This document shows positions 43,248 to 52,394 of a stretch of 64,000 nt of DNA, piece by piece. Source of the stretch: Emticicia sp037153985 (lineage in GTDB: Bacteria > Bacteroidota > Bacteroidia > Cytophagales > Spirosomataceae); assembly GCF_037153985.1 (NCBI RefSeq), contig NZ_JBBAYI010000002.1, positions 372,001-436,000 of the forward strand, in the 5' to 3' direction. A model generated the notes under the pieces. The model saw nothing but the letters and a program-made list of their open reading frames with translations. It was not told the origin of the DNA and did no database searches. Both the position numbers and the translations under genes were made by a program. Numbering within the stretch: position 1 is the stretch's first letter; each line of letters begins with the position of its first letter.

Positions 43248-43778
43248 TTATGACGTAACAGCAGGGCTTTTCGGTTTCTTGTATAAAGGTACGGTGCTAC
43301 AAGGCTCACCAAACATAAGGCTTTGTACGTAGGGTTTTAGCCGACGTGTAATTTCGACATAGGCCGAGGTTGGAACCTCTACTTTACTGCATCCTTTTAC
43401 CACTACTTTGGCTCCTACGTAATCTTTCACGTCAATCTTTGCAATGGCCTCATCATAAAGTTTTGTTTCCAAATCCTGAAGCGAGCCAAAAACTACCATA
43501 TTGGCATAAGGCTCAAGGTGCGCCGCCAGAAGCATATAAGCCCATGTAGGAATGATGGCCTCCTCGGTACAGGTAATGGCCACATTCTTGTTGGTATAAT
43601 AAGCCCAGTCGTGTGTTTTAAGAAACTCCCGAAAGTCTTTCTCTCTCAGGATTAACCCCATATAGAGGTTATCTTTTAAGTCATAGACAATTCTGTCGCC
43701 GTTATGATAAAAATCTTCCAGGTCGAGCGAAACCAAGCCACTCTTGCTTACCCTGTTTACGATTAGTTCTTCTTCCAT
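43248..43778 (-). CDS. DUF2480 family protein
   Basis: 176 aa from ATG at 43778 (MEEELIVNRV); an in-frame ATG at 43802 is less likely. Conserved blocks include SGLVSLDLEDFYHNGDRIV, LREKDFREFLKTHDWAYY, CTEEAIIPTWAYMLL and the C-terminal KGCSKVEVPTSAYVEIT, matching the Bacteroidota DUF2480 family. Cytoplasmic, function unknown; the paired Cys residues and near-universal presence in the phylum hint at a basic cellular role. Lies between gltX and a membrane-protein/MazG pair, all on the minus strand. Confidence 0.88.
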   Translation of the reverse strand: MEEELIVNRVSKSGLVSLDLEDFYHNGDRIVYDLKDNLYMGLILREKDFREFLKTHDWAYYTNKNVAITCTEEAIIPTWAYMLLAAHLEPYANMVVFGSLQDLETKLYDEAIAKIDVKDYVGAKVVVKGCSKVEVPTSAYVEITRRLKPYVQSLMFGEPCSTVPLYKKPKSPAVTS

Positions 43779-43860
43779 AGTAGTAAAATAAAATTGCACC
43801 ATTTACAGCACCGATGCTATTAAATGGCACAACGATTAACTTACTTTAATAACATTTTCT

Positions 43861-44790
43861 TTATTCAGAAAGTTTGCTTTCTGAGTCTCCCAGAGCGTCA
43901 GTAGCTCTTACCACGGGTTTAGGCGTAGCTATGGCTAAGGGGATGGGTTTTAGGGAAAGGTATTCGAAAGCTCCGCTGAGGGTCCACATTTTGAGAAAGA
44001 CACGCCCGAAAACAAACAGTTGCTGAATTACAAACATGATGAAAATTTTAACGGCGGAGGTCATACCAATGGCCGACTCAAGAAACAAGTAAACCAAAAC
44101 CAGCAAAAGTGCCACTGCCAGAATAGCCCAATAAATACGCATGGTTTTAAAATTCTGGAAGATATAATTAGTAGCTTTCCAGAATCCTACCCAAACGCTA
44201 AGCGAAAGATTTTTAAATAAAATTACTTTTGCATAATTGCCAATATTAAGGGCTATTGTTAGTAAAAAGGCCGATACCAAGAATGAGGGTGCAAGCCACG
44301 CCATCTGAATAGGCTCTGTGCTGCCGTCGCCCGCTATTATAGAGACCCCTATACATATAACAGAAACCACCAAAACCCCTAACAAGGCCACGGCTTCAAT
44401 TAAAAATACCAACAGGAATCTACCAAAACATTGTGCTGATTGTCTGAAAAAATTAGTTAATGTAAAAGTGCCTCTGGTAGCAAACTGATTAAGGATACCT
44501 CCGGCAAAGAATACATTAAGTATCAGATAAATAAATGATAAACTAAAACCCAATGCCCAGAAAGGCTTAAGTGCTTTTTTGCTTTTACCTAAAAAATCAA
44601 TAATGACTGTCAGGTTAAATTCTGTAATAAGTTTGTTGAACTCTAACGACCCCTGCGCTTCTGATTGTAGAGTATTATAAACAGGCACTGCCAGAATTAA
44701 ACCAATGGCAATATTTATAAAAAAAACTGTTAAAACCATTTTCCAGTTTTGGGCAGTTCGGTTAAATGCTTGGGAGAGTATGGTAAACAT
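43861..44790 (-). CDS. Uncharacterised membrane protein
   Basis: 309 aa with about six hydrophobic segments, not recognised. Features include an N-terminal QAFNRTAQNWKMVLTVFFIN amphipathic-then-membrane start, LGFSLSFIYLILNVFFAGG, and a polar C-terminal tail rich in Ser/Glu. No transporter or enzyme motif is seen. The ATG is 1 bp after the stop of the MazG-like gene (TAATATG), so the two are co-translated. Function unknown. Confidence 0.75.
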   Translation of the reverse strand: MFTILSQAFNRTAQNWKMVLTVFFINIAIGLILAVPVYNTLQSEAQGSLEFNKLITEFNLTVIIDFLGKSKKALKPFWALGFSLSFIYLILNVFFAGGILNQFATRGTFTLTNFFRQSAQCFGRFLLVFLIEAVALLGVLVVSVICIGVSIIAGDGSTEPIQMAWLAPSFLVSAFLLTIALNIGNYAKVILFKNLSLSVWVGFWKATNYIFQNFKTMRIYWAILAVALLLVLVYLFLESAIGMTSAVKIFIMFVIQQLFVFGRVFLKMWTLSGAFEYLSLKPIPLAIATPKPVVRATDALGDSESKLSE

Positions 44791-44791
44791 A

Positions 44792-45124
44792 TTACATATT
44801 GGTTAGTTTTTCGTTATTAAGGTGTCTTAGTTTGTCTCTTTTTGTTTTCTTTTCAAGGTTTTTTGTAAATGCTTCTGTGAGGTCTATATTGGTTTGATTA
44901 GCCAGACAAATCAGTACAAACAGTACATCGGCCATTTCGTCGCCGAGGTCTTTATTTTTATCTGATTCTTTCTCCGACTGCTCGCCATAGCGGCGGGCCA
45001 TAATGCGTGCCACCTCACCTACTTCTTCCATCAGCATAGCGGTATTGGTTAGCTCGTTAAAGTACCTCACACCAATAGTTTTAATCCAGTTATCTACTTC
45101 CGATTGTGCTTCTGCAATAGTCAT
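44792..45124 (-). CDS. MazG-like nucleotide pyrophosphohydrolase
   Basis: 110 aa from ATG at 45124 (MTIAEAQSEVDNWIK), the start fixed by a -7 element 24 nt upstream; a longer frame to 45169 is rejected. The all-alpha NTP-PPase signature EEVGEVARIMARR plus DLGDEMADVLFVLICLA provides the acidic metal ligands. Short single-domain members hydrolyse non-canonical or excess NTPs or dNTPs to monophosphates. First gene of a pair with the membrane protein gene. Confidence 0.9.
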   Translation of the reverse strand: MTIAEAQSEVDNWIKTIGVRYFNELTNTAMLMEEVGEVARIMARRYGEQSEKESDKNKDLGDEMADVLFVLICLANQTNIDLTEAFTKNLEKKTKRDKLRHLNNEKLTNM

Positions 45125-45147
45125 ACGCCGAACAATTATTTGAGGTG

Positions 45148-45155
45148 CAAAACTA
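45148..45155 (-). promoter_or_regulatory. -7 element for the MazG-like gene
   Basis: The minus strand reads TAGTTTTG (TAnnTTTG), 24 nt before ATG 45124; it lies inside the longer candidate frame and so decides the start. Confidence 0.55.
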
Positions 45156-45333
45156 AACAAAAAAAGCACTTTCCGAAATACATTCTATACAGCAACGTTG
45201 TTTTAGAAGCAATTGAGAGAAAAAGAGCTTTTGAACAAATTTAAGGCATTTATAGTCAATAACTTACAAAGCTATTGTTTATTTCTGCTGAGCCATTAAT
45301 TAATTTTATTTTAATAGCTGTGTTTAAAATGAA

Positions 45334-45341
45334 TACCTTTG
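45334..45341 (+). promoter_or_regulatory. -7 element for the M28 lipoprotein gene
   Basis: TACCTTTG (TAnnTTTG), 81 nt before the ATG at 45423. The rest of the 298-bp gap between the divergent genes shows nothing else. Confidence 0.45.
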
Positions 45342-45422
45342 TGAGCAATTATAAATTGTTGCAGAAAGGCTTTTTTTCAGCTTTATCAGAAACCTAAAAC
45401 CTCAGAAGATTACGTAAATTTT

Positions 45423-46460
45423 ATGCACAAATTAAAGAGAACTGCCAATCTAAAAAAAATTTCGGGTTATAGCCTGTTATTATTATTGTTAATAAACATT
45501 GCCGGATGTAGACAAAACTCGGGCTCAACTACCCAAAGCGAAGAAACAACAGTAAAACTGGTAAATGCGCCAGCATTTAATGCCGACTCGGCTTATGCTT
45601 TTATTGAAAATCAGGTAAAATTCGGGCCGCGGGTTCCGAATACTCCCGCTCATGTAAAGGCCGGAGACTGGATGATAAAAAAATTAAAAGAATATGGGTT
45701 TGAAGTAACCGAGCAGCCATTTAAACCGGTTACGTTTGACGGCAAAACATTAAATGCACGCAATATTATAGGTAGTTATAATCCTGCGGCTGCCAAAAGA
45801 ATTTTATTGGCTGCTCATTGGGACTCACGCCCCTTTGCCGATAAAGATTCGACCAGAAAAGAACAGCCCATTGATGGTGCAAACGATGGCGCAAGTGGTG
45901 TAGGTGTGTTACTTGAAATTGCACGTACGATTCATACATCGGCTAAAAAACCTGAAATTGGGATTGACATTATTTTCTTTGACGCAGAAGACTGGGGCGA
46001 AAAAGAAGATATGCAGCCCGCGCAAGACAAAGTATATTGGTGTTTAGGGTCACAATACTGGGCCCAAAACCTGCATAAACCCGGGTATTCGGCTTATTTT
46101 GGTATCTTGCTCGACATGGTCGGAGCCAAGGGGGCTGTTTTCCCGAAAGAGGGGATGTCGATGCAGTACGCGAGTAGTATCAATAATCAGGTGTGGAACA
46201 TAGCCAGAACGCTAGGTTATGGCCAGTATTTTATTGAGGAAGAAGGTGCAGGTATTACCGACGACCACGTGTATGTAAACAATTTAGCCAGAATACCGAT
46301 GATTGATATTCTGCATCAGGAGTTGAATAGCAGCCGCACTTTTGGGGCATACCATCATACGCATCACGACAACATGGGGGTAATTGATAAAAACACCCTG
46401 AAAGCCGTCGGGCAAACAGTTATACAGGTTTTATATGAGAGTAACAGCGAAATGCTATAA
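45423..46460 (+). CDS. M28 family lipoprotein, glutaminyl-peptide cyclotransferase-like
   Basis: 345 aa. Lipobox LINIAGC gives an acylated Cys29. The zinc-binding fold shows AHWDSRPFADKD, DGANDGASGVGVLLEIAR (Asp ligand), FFDAEDWG (Glu/Asp) and HQELNSSRTFGAYHHTHHD (His ligand). The AHWDSRP and DAEDWG forms are closer to glutaminyl cyclases than to aminopeptidases; periplasmic animal-type glutaminyl cyclases that turn N-terminal Gln into pyroglutamate are established in Bacteroidota. Activity therefore likely, not proven. Convergent with the S41 protease. Confidence 0.85.
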   Translation: MHKLKRTANLKKISGYSLLLLLLINIAGCRQNSGSTTQSEETTVKLVNAPAFNADSAYAFIENQVKFGPRVPNTPAHVKAGDWMIKKLKEYGFEVTEQPFKPVTFDGKTLNARNIIGSYNPAAAKRILLAAHWDSRPFADKDSTRKEQPIDGANDGASGVGVLLEIARTIHTSAKKPEIGIDIIFFDAEDWGEKEDMQPAQDKVYWCLGSQYWAQNLHKPGYSAYFGILLDMVGAKGAVFPKEGMSMQYASSINNQVWNIARTLGYGQYFIEEEGAGITDDHVYVNNLARIPMIDILHQELNSSRTFGAYHHTHHDNMGVIDKNTLKAVGQTVIQVLYESNSEML

Positions 46461-46464
46461 AGAC

Positions 46465-46490
46465 AGAAAGGGAGTTCAGGCTCCCTTTCT
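46465..46490. terminator. Terminator between M28 and S41 genes
   Basis: AGAAAGGGAG and CTCCCTTTCT form a perfect 10-bp stem with a 6-nt loop; a partial T run follows on the + strand. Confidence 0.75.
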
Positions 46491-46503
46491 TGTTTATTGG
46501 TAT

Positions 46504-48180
46504 TTACAGTTTTTTGTCTTTCTCCAATTTTTCGGCTTTTGCAAAGCTCTTCATGGCTGTCATAATCATTGGGTCGTCGCTATAAACAATCTGGTAATAC
46601 TCGTTGTTGAGTCCATTTTTAACACTTCGCTGCCAGATATGACGTGCAATGGCTGCTTTTAGCTGAGACTTGATGAAATCTTTTGAGTCGGCAAACTCTT
46701 TAGGTGTATATTTTACCCCCAAGCTAGCCCCCAGTTTGTTCATGTCGGTAAGCATGGCTTCAGTAACTACGAAACCTTTCAGGTAACTTTCGAACGATTG
46801 CTTTGAAAGTGTTTTACGGTTTTCGTTAGCATACCCCATAGCATATTCGCGGATGATATTCCTGCCATACAAGTCCATCAGGTATTTGGTAATATGGCTT
46901 GTATCACGCGGCACGAAGATGTCAGGCGTTACACCGCCACCGCCGTATACCGTACGGCCACCCACCGTTTTGAAACGCATTTTAGGGTTATTCTTGATAC
47001 TATCAGCCACAAAATATTCTCCTGATTTACCTCTGTCTTCTAATTCGTGCTCGTAGGTATCAAGGCTACCTTTTACATAAGGCTTCTGAATACTTCTGCC
47101 ACTTGGAATATAATACCGTGAAATTGTCAGGCGGAGTTCAGACCCATCAGAAAGCTGAATAGGTTGTTGTACCAAGCCTTTGCCAAAGGTTCTGCGGCCT
47201 ACTATCAACGCTCGGTCATAGTCTTGCAATGAGCCCGAAACAATTTCAGAGGCCGAGGCACTTCCTTCATCAACCAATACCACCACAGGGCCCTTCTCAA
47301 ACATTCCGTTAATGTGTGCGTTGGTTCTGCGGTTATTTCTGGCATCTTTTCCATCGGTATACACAATAACTCCATTTCCTGCCACCAGTTCATCTACTAT
47401 GTCGGTTGCTCTATCCATGTAGCCGCCGGGGTTTCCTCTTAAATCAAGCAGCAGTTGTTTCATGCCCTGTTTTTGCAAAGCACCCAGATGCTCCTTAAAC
47501 TCATCGTAAGTGGTTTCAGTGAAACGGTTAATCTTGATATACCCCGTTTTTTTATCGTCCATGATATACGCCGCATCAATTGAGTATTGCGGAATTTTAT
47601 CACGTATTACCGTAAATTTCAGAAAATCTTTAAAGCCTTTGCGCTTGATTTCCAGTTTTGCTTCTGACCCCCGCTTGCCGCGCAGGTTAGCAAATATATT
47701 GGTGCTGTTGGCATCTTTACCTGTCAGGCTGTTATTATTGGCTTTTACAATGGCATCGCCACTCTGAATCCCCACGGCTTCTGAAGGCCCACCCGCCAGC
47801 GGCGTAACAACATAGACGGTATCGTTAAATACATTGAACTCTATACCGATGCCATCAAAACCACTTTCCAGTTGTGACCTCGCCAATTGGGCTTCCTGCG
47901 GTGGAAAATAATAGGTATGAGGGTCGAGCTTTTCGAGCATTTTTGTAATGGAGTAATCGACCAGACTATCGGTATTGACGGTATCTACGTAGCTTCTGTT
48001 AATATAAGTCAGAATCTCTCTGAACTTACTTGTGCTACGAGACACATCGCCCGTTGCTGGGCGACGACCTCCGAAAAATGTTGCTCCTATTAAAATACCT
48101 AAAGCAAGTGTAGTACCTACAATAATGGGGGTTCGTACGGTGGTTTTGTTATTTTCTATTTTTTTTTCTTCCACTTTCAA
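46504..48180 (-). CDS. S41 C-terminal processing protease with PDZ domain
   Basis: 558 aa. Only non-ATG starts are available: TTG at 48180 or GTG at 48174, since the nearest ATG upstream meets a stop at once. An N-terminal membrane anchor (TLALGILIGATFFGG) is followed by a PDZ domain with GIGIEFNVF and AVGIQSGDAIVKAN, and by the catalytic core LLLDLRGNPGGYMD, VLVDEGSASASEI (nucleophile Ser) and VGRRTFGKGLVQ (Lys). The C-terminal extension of about 170 residues is usual in Bacteroidota homologues. It trims C-termini of envelope proteins in the periplasm. Confidence 0.93.
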   Translation of the reverse strand: MKVEEKKIENNKTTVRTPIIVGTTLALGILIGATFFGGRRPATGDVSRSTSKFREILTYINRSYVDTVNTDSLVDYSITKMLEKLDPHTYYFPPQEAQLARSQLESGFDGIGIEFNVFNDTVYVVTPLAGGPSEAVGIQSGDAIVKANNNSLTGKDANSTNIFANLRGKRGSEAKLEIKRKGFKDFLKFTVIRDKIPQYSIDAAYIMDDKKTGYIKINRFTETTYDEFKEHLGALQKQGMKQLLLDLRGNPGGYMDRATDIVDELVAGNGVIVYTDGKDARNNRRTNAHINGMFEKGPVVVLVDEGSASASEIVSGSLQDYDRALIVGRRTFGKGLVQQPIQLSDGSELRLTISRYYIPSGRSIQKPYVKGSLDTYEHELEDRGKSGEYFVADSIKNNPKMRFKTVGGRTVYGGGGVTPDIFVPRDTSHITKYLMDLYGRNIIREYAMGYANENRKTLSKQSFESYLKGFVVTEAMLTDMNKLGASLGVKYTPKEFADSKDFIKSQLKAAIARHIWQRSVKNGLNNEYYQIVYSDDPMIMTAMKSFAKAEKLEKDKKL

Positions 48181-48345
48181 TCAGTTATTTATCATTAATG
48201 CTCTTATGTTCAGATAAATATAGGTATTTACCGATAAAAACGCTGCTTATTTGCCATTAAAATTCAGATTTGGGTTTTTATTGAACTACACTATTAACAG
48301 AAAATCCCTCAAATAAATTTTACAGAAGCCTATTTTTAACAGTAC

Positions 48346-49146
48346 TTACTTAGACAACTCTTTGGCTCTTTTTTCGGCGGCCAGAATCCCACTTACGAGG
48401 CCATCAGGCAAACGGCTTTCTTCAAACGTACGTAAGGCGGCTTCGGTAGTGCCTCCCTTTGATGCCACGGCTTTAATTAAATCATCGAGGCTTTTTTCGG
48501 CATTATTAATGAGATGATATGACCCCAACATGGTTTGTTTTACCAGCAGGCTTGCCATGCCTTCATCGAAGCCCATTTGCTTGCCTGCTTCTATCATGTG
48601 TTTTACCAGATAATAAAAATATGCCGGCCCGCTTCCGCTCAGCGCAGTTACGGCGTCAATCATGCTTTCGTCTTCCAGATACACCGACCGCCCCGTGGCA
48701 TTAATCAGGTTTTCTACTTTACGTAGTTTGGGGGCATCAACCTCTGGTGCGGCCGTAAAACCTGTAATGCCCATGCCTAGCATAGCGGGTGTATTAGGCA
48801 TAGCTCTTACTACCAGCTTATGGTTGAGTACCTCCTGAATGCGGGTCATAGGAATACCCGCCATAATTGATAAAATTACCTGTTGTGGCTGAATTACGGC
48901 ACGTAGTTCTTCTTGAAGAGAAGTAAAATCTTGTGGTTTTACCGAAAGTATAATCAATTCGTAGTCGGCAAGTTGTGCATTAATAGTACTCACCACTACT
49001 CCCTCTTTGGCACTTTTCAGGGTTTCGCTTCTTTCCTGACTTTTTTCAATCAGTAATAAATCTTCTTTTTTAACGAGGTCATATTGCAAAAACGAACGGG
49101 CAAAAGCCATTCCCATATTTCCGCAACCTATAATAGCTACTTTCAT
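48346..49146 (-). CDS. proC: Pyrroline-5-carboxylate reductase
   Basis: 266 aa. The NAD(P) Rossmann motif GCGNMGMAFA opens the protein, followed by SVKPQDF, IMAGIPM, VRAMPNTPAMLGMGITG and the dimerisation/active-site block ALSGSGPAYFYYLVKHM, with KGGTTEAALRTFEE near the end. It reduces pyrroline-5-carboxylate to proline in the cytoplasm. Alone on its strand, 165 bp from the S41 start and 75 bp from the ribD stop. Length and motifs complete. Confidence 0.97.
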   Translation of the reverse strand: MKVAIIGCGNMGMAFARSFLQYDLVKKEDLLLIEKSQERSETLKSAKEGVVVSTINAQLADYELIILSVKPQDFTSLQEELRAVIQPQQVILSIMAGIPMTRIQEVLNHKLVVRAMPNTPAMLGMGITGFTAAPEVDAPKLRKVENLINATGRSVYLEDESMIDAVTALSGSGPAYFYYLVKHMIEAGKQMGFDEGMASLLVKQTMLGSYHLINNAEKSLDDLIKAVASKGGTTEAALRTFEESRLPDGLVSGILAAEKRAKELSK

Positions 49147-49221
49147 GAGTGTTAATTCTGTATCCTTACGCCGGAGTGTTAGTTAAAAATAAATATCCTT
49201 TCAAAAATAAAGGCAGTAAAA

Positions 49222-50271
49222 CTACAAATATAGTGCTGATTTATAAATAGTTAGTTCATCGCCTAATAAGTTTTGCTTGTCAGTTACCCTGAGGTTTGCA
49301 GGCAAAACAGGGGCCGCAATACCTTTGTATAGCAATTGCGGGCTACGAAAAACCCTGATTTCATCGAATAGATTAGCTTCAATAAAACTCTGTAACAGGG
49401 TGGTGCCACCTTCTACATAAACCGACTGAATTTTACGCTGGTACAAAACCTCTAGCAGATTCGGGATAAAATCTGCCCCGAAATCGACAGCAAGGTAGGT
49501 GTTTCTGCCATTAGTTTTATTAACTAACTCATTAATAATGAGGGTATCCTGTGTGTTATCAAGTAAATGTAAAGGGATTAACGACGCTGGCAAGTGCAGT
49601 TTACGGTCAATTACTATTCTGACAGGTTGCTTGTCGGCCTCCCACTGGCGGACATTTAATTTGGGGTTATCATAAAGAGCCGTATTGGTGCCTACCATAA
49701 TGGCATCTTCTTCGCTACGCCATTTATGTGCTACCTTGTGCGATAATTCATTACTGATTTTCAGGGGCTGATACCCCTCGCCGGCAATGTAGGCATCGGC
49801 AGTTTGAGCCCATTTCAGAATAATGTAAGGGCGTTTTTGCTCGACATAAGTAAAAAAACGCTCGTTTAACCTACGCCCCTGCTCGGCCAGTAAGCCTTTT
49901 TCTACTTCAATGCCTGCCTGTTGTAGTTTTTCAATACCTTTGCCAGCCACTAGAGGGAAGGGGTCGTCGTTACAGATAATTACTTTTTTTACGTGATGCT
50001 TCACCAGTAAATCGGCACATGGAGGGGTTTTACCGAAATGAGAACAAGGTTCAAGCGTTACGTACACTACTGCCTCCGAAAGTTTCGAGGGGTCTTTTAC
50101 ATCGTTTACCGCATTTACTTCGGCGTGCCAACTGCCATATTGTTGATGCCAGCCCTCGCCTATTATCTGGTCGTTATGTACAATAACACAACCCACCATG
50201 GGGTTCGGGCTTACGTGTCCTCGACCCTTTTCGGCTAGCTGTAAAGCCCTGAGCATGTATTTTTCTTCCAT
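49222..50271 (-). CDS. ribD: Bifunctional diaminohydroxyphosphoribosylaminopyrimidine deaminase / 5-amino-6-(5-phosphoribosylamino)uracil reductase
   Basis: 349 aa from ATG at 50271 (MEEKYMLRALQLAEKG); the 50316 frame start is rejected because it would run into the divergent prmC promoter region. The deaminase half carries zinc ligands HAEVNA and PCSHFGKTPPC; the reductase half has DAYIAGEG, SNELSHKVAHKWRSEEDAI, VGTNTALYDNPKLNVR and YVEGGTTLLQSF. It performs two steps of riboflavin synthesis. Other rib genes are not nearby. It is divergent from prmC with a 59-bp gap. Confidence 0.96.
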   Translation of the reverse strand: MEEKYMLRALQLAEKGRGHVSPNPMVGCVIVHNDQIIGEGWHQQYGSWHAEVNAVNDVKDPSKLSEAVVYVTLEPCSHFGKTPPCADLLVKHHVKKVIICNDDPFPLVAGKGIEKLQQAGIEVEKGLLAEQGRRLNERFFTYVEQKRPYIILKWAQTADAYIAGEGYQPLKISNELSHKVAHKWRSEEDAIMVGTNTALYDNPKLNVRQWEADKQPVRIVIDRKLHLPASLIPLHLLDNTQDTLIINELVNKTNGRNTYLAVDFGADFIPNLLEVLYQRKIQSVYVEGGTTLLQSFIEANLFDEIRVFRSPQLLYKGIAAPVLPANLRVTDKQNLLGDELTIYKSALYL

Positions 50272-50330
50272 TACTGATTGGTGAATTTGTGAATTAGTCA
50301 ATAATTTTATGTCCAATTAACTCATATATT

Positions 50331-51224
50331 TTGAACACCTCATTAGCAAGCAAACAACTATTTGAAGATTTACTGCACCAAATTACGGTGTATGATACGC
50401 AGGAAGCAAAAGAAATTGTTTTCTGGTTGCTTGAACACAAGCTAAATCTTAAAAAAATTGATATTCTGAGTAATAAAATAATCGATACACACCAGACTAT
50501 TGACTGGAGCAATATTGTTGAGCGGTTGAACAACCATGAGCCTATTCAGTATATTTTAGGAGAAACATTTTTTTATGGAAGAAAATTTCTTGTCGATGAT
50601 TCGGTATTGATTCCACGCCCTGAAACAGAAGAACTCATTGCATTAGTAAGCCAATGGGAAAAACAACAGCAACACCCCACGAAACCTAAAACAGTGCTTG
50701 ACATAGGCACCGGTAGCGGCTGCATAGCCATTTCGCTGGCAAAGGAGTTATCGAACGCAGAGGTTTCTGCCTATGACATTTCAGCACTTGCATTGGCTAC
50801 TGCGCAAAAAAATGCAGCCCTCAATCATGCACAGGTACAGTTTGAAAAAGTAGATATTCTGGAAGCAGCTAGTCAGGTGGCAATTACCGGAAAACGTTTC
50901 GACATCATCGTCAGTAATCCACCTTATGTTACCCGACAAGAAGCCAACGAAATGCGGAAAAACGTACTGAATTTTGAACCTCATCTGGCTCTTTTTGTAG
51001 ACGACACGGCCCCTCTTGTATTTTATGAAGCTATTGCCCGTTTTGCCAACCAGACACTAAATCAAGAGGGGTTATTGGTAGTAGAAATCAACGAAAATCT
51101 TGGGCCAGAAACAGCAGAAGTTTTTCAGAACGCCGGATTTTCAGAAACAATAATTGTTCAGGATATTCATAAGAAAAACAGATTTGTGAAAGCCACGTTT
51201 AGTAAAAAGATGAAAAAGGATTAA
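50331..51224 (+). CDS. prmC: Peptide chain release factor N5-glutamine methyltransferase
   Basis: 297 aa with a TTG start at 50331 (no in-frame ATG exists before the stop at 50295). An N-terminal helical domain precedes HEPIQYILGETFFYGRKF and VLIPRPETEELI, the SAM site VLDIGTGSGCIAISLAKEL and the substrate loop VSNPPYV, the classical NPPY motif that grips the glutamine. It methylates the GGQ glutamine of release factors RF1 and RF2. Divergent from ribD, 59 bp away. Confidence 0.95.
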   Translation: MNTSLASKQLFEDLLHQITVYDTQEAKEIVFWLLEHKLNLKKIDILSNKIIDTHQTIDWSNIVERLNNHEPIQYILGETFFYGRKFLVDDSVLIPRPETEELIALVSQWEKQQQHPTKPKTVLDIGTGSGCIAISLAKELSNAEVSAYDISALALATAQKNAALNHAQVQFEKVDILEAASQVAITGKRFDIIVSNPPYVTRQEANEMRKNVLNFEPHLALFVDDTAPLVFYEAIARFANQTLNQEGLLVVEINENLGPETAEVFQNAGFSETIIVQDIHKKNRFVKATFSKKMKKD

Positions 51225-51381
51225 GGGTTTTTACGGGTTTTTCCTATCTTCACACTTTATTACGGCAGAATTCCTAAAAACAAACGATTTATTTGATTTC
51301 AAAAGGTAACTTTTTTAGAAAATCAAGGTATCTTATTTATTTGTTAATCCAGCAATTGCTCTTAATCGTTATTACAAAACC

Positions 51382-52353
51382 ATGGAAGGTTCGAGACTTT
51401 TACATAAGAAAATAAGAGAGGTTTTTTCAGAAACAAGCAAAGTGGTTATAGGACAGGAGCGGTTAATTAACCGGCTACTGATAGGGCTTTTTACAGGTGG
51501 GCATATTTTGCTTGAGGGTGTTCCGGGGCTTGCCAAAACCAAAACTATTAATACTCTGGCCAAAGTACTTGACTTAGGCTTTAATCGTATACAATTTACC
51601 CCCGACCTGTTGCCGTCTGACCTTGTCGGAACGATGATTTATAACCAGAAATCAGGCGACTTTGAGGTAAAAAAAGGACCTATATTTTCAAACCTGATTC
51701 TGGCCGACGAAGTGAACCGCGCCCCTGCCAAAGTGCAATCGGCTTTGCTGGAAGCAATGGCCGAAAAACAGGTAACCATTGGCGATGAAACGCATTTACT
51801 TGACCGCCCTTTTCTGGTGATGGCAACCCAAAACCCTGTTGAACAAGAAGGAACCTACCCGCTGCCCGAAGCACAGGTTGACCGTTTTATGATGAAGGTT
51901 TTTGTGGATTATCTTGATAAAAACTCAGAATTGGAAATGGTTCGTAAGATGGCGAATCTGAACTTTAATTATGTTCCAAAACCGATTCTGGACACAGAAG
52001 AAATTGCCGCTATCAAACAGGAAATTAACCGGATTACCATTTCGGAGATGCTGGAGCGATATATTATTGAACTGGTTTTTTCGACCCGCCGCCCAGCCGA
52101 ATACGGCCTGAAAGATGAAGCCCGATATATTCAGTTCGGGGTGTCGCCACGTGCGGGCTTGTCGCTCTATAATGCTGCTAAAGCATTGGCTTATTTCGAT
52201 GAAAGAGATTACGTTTTACCGGAAGATATTAAAGCACTGGTGCATGATGTATTTAACCACAGAATTATTCTGAATTATGAAGCAGAAGCTGACGGTATAA
52301 CTACCCGCCAAGTAATTGATACCCTACTGAAACGTGTTGCCATTGGCCGATAA
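51382..52353 (+). CDS. MoxR-family AAA+ ATPase
   Basis: 323 aa. Walker A is LEGVPGLAKTKTI (about residues 50-62), Walker B LILADEVNRAPAK, sensor ATQNPVEQEGTYPLPEAQVD, and a C-terminal lid with FGVSPRAGLSLYNAAKALA. MoxR ATPases act as chaperones activating metalloproteins or partner complexes, usually encoded before a DUF58 and von Willebrand-type protein. Those partners are not found here: the next gene is convergent, so this member stands alone. The 157-bp gap to prmC shows no clear promoter. Confidence 0.93.
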   Translation: MEGSRLLHKKIREVFSETSKVVIGQERLINRLLIGLFTGGHILLEGVPGLAKTKTINTLAKVLDLGFNRIQFTPDLLPSDLVGTMIYNQKSGDFEVKKGPIFSNLILADEVNRAPAKVQSALLEAMAEKQVTIGDETHLLDRPFLVMATQNPVEQEGTYPLPEAQVDRFMMKVFVDYLDKNSELEMVRKMANLNFNYVPKPILDTEEIAAIKQEINRITISEMLERYIIELVFSTRRPAEYGLKDEARYIQFGVSPRAGLSLYNAAKALAYFDERDYVLPEDIKALVHDVFNHRIILNYEAEADGITTRQVIDTLLKRVAIGR

Positions 52354-52367
52354 AACCTTTATAAACA

Positions 52368-52389
52368 AAGGGGCTTTTGCAAGCCCCTT
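52368..52389. terminator. Terminator between MoxR and fusion-oxidoreductase genes
   Basis: AAGGGGCTT and AAGCCCCTT form a perfect 9-bp stem with a 4-nt loop; moderately T-rich tail on the + strand, in a 41-bp convergent gap. Confidence 0.75.
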
Positions 52390-52394
52390 GAATT

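Noticed and set aside
51382..52353. MoxR ATPase as part of a MoxR-DUF58-VWA defence-like operon
   Set aside because: The next gene is convergent and unrelated, so no such operon is present.
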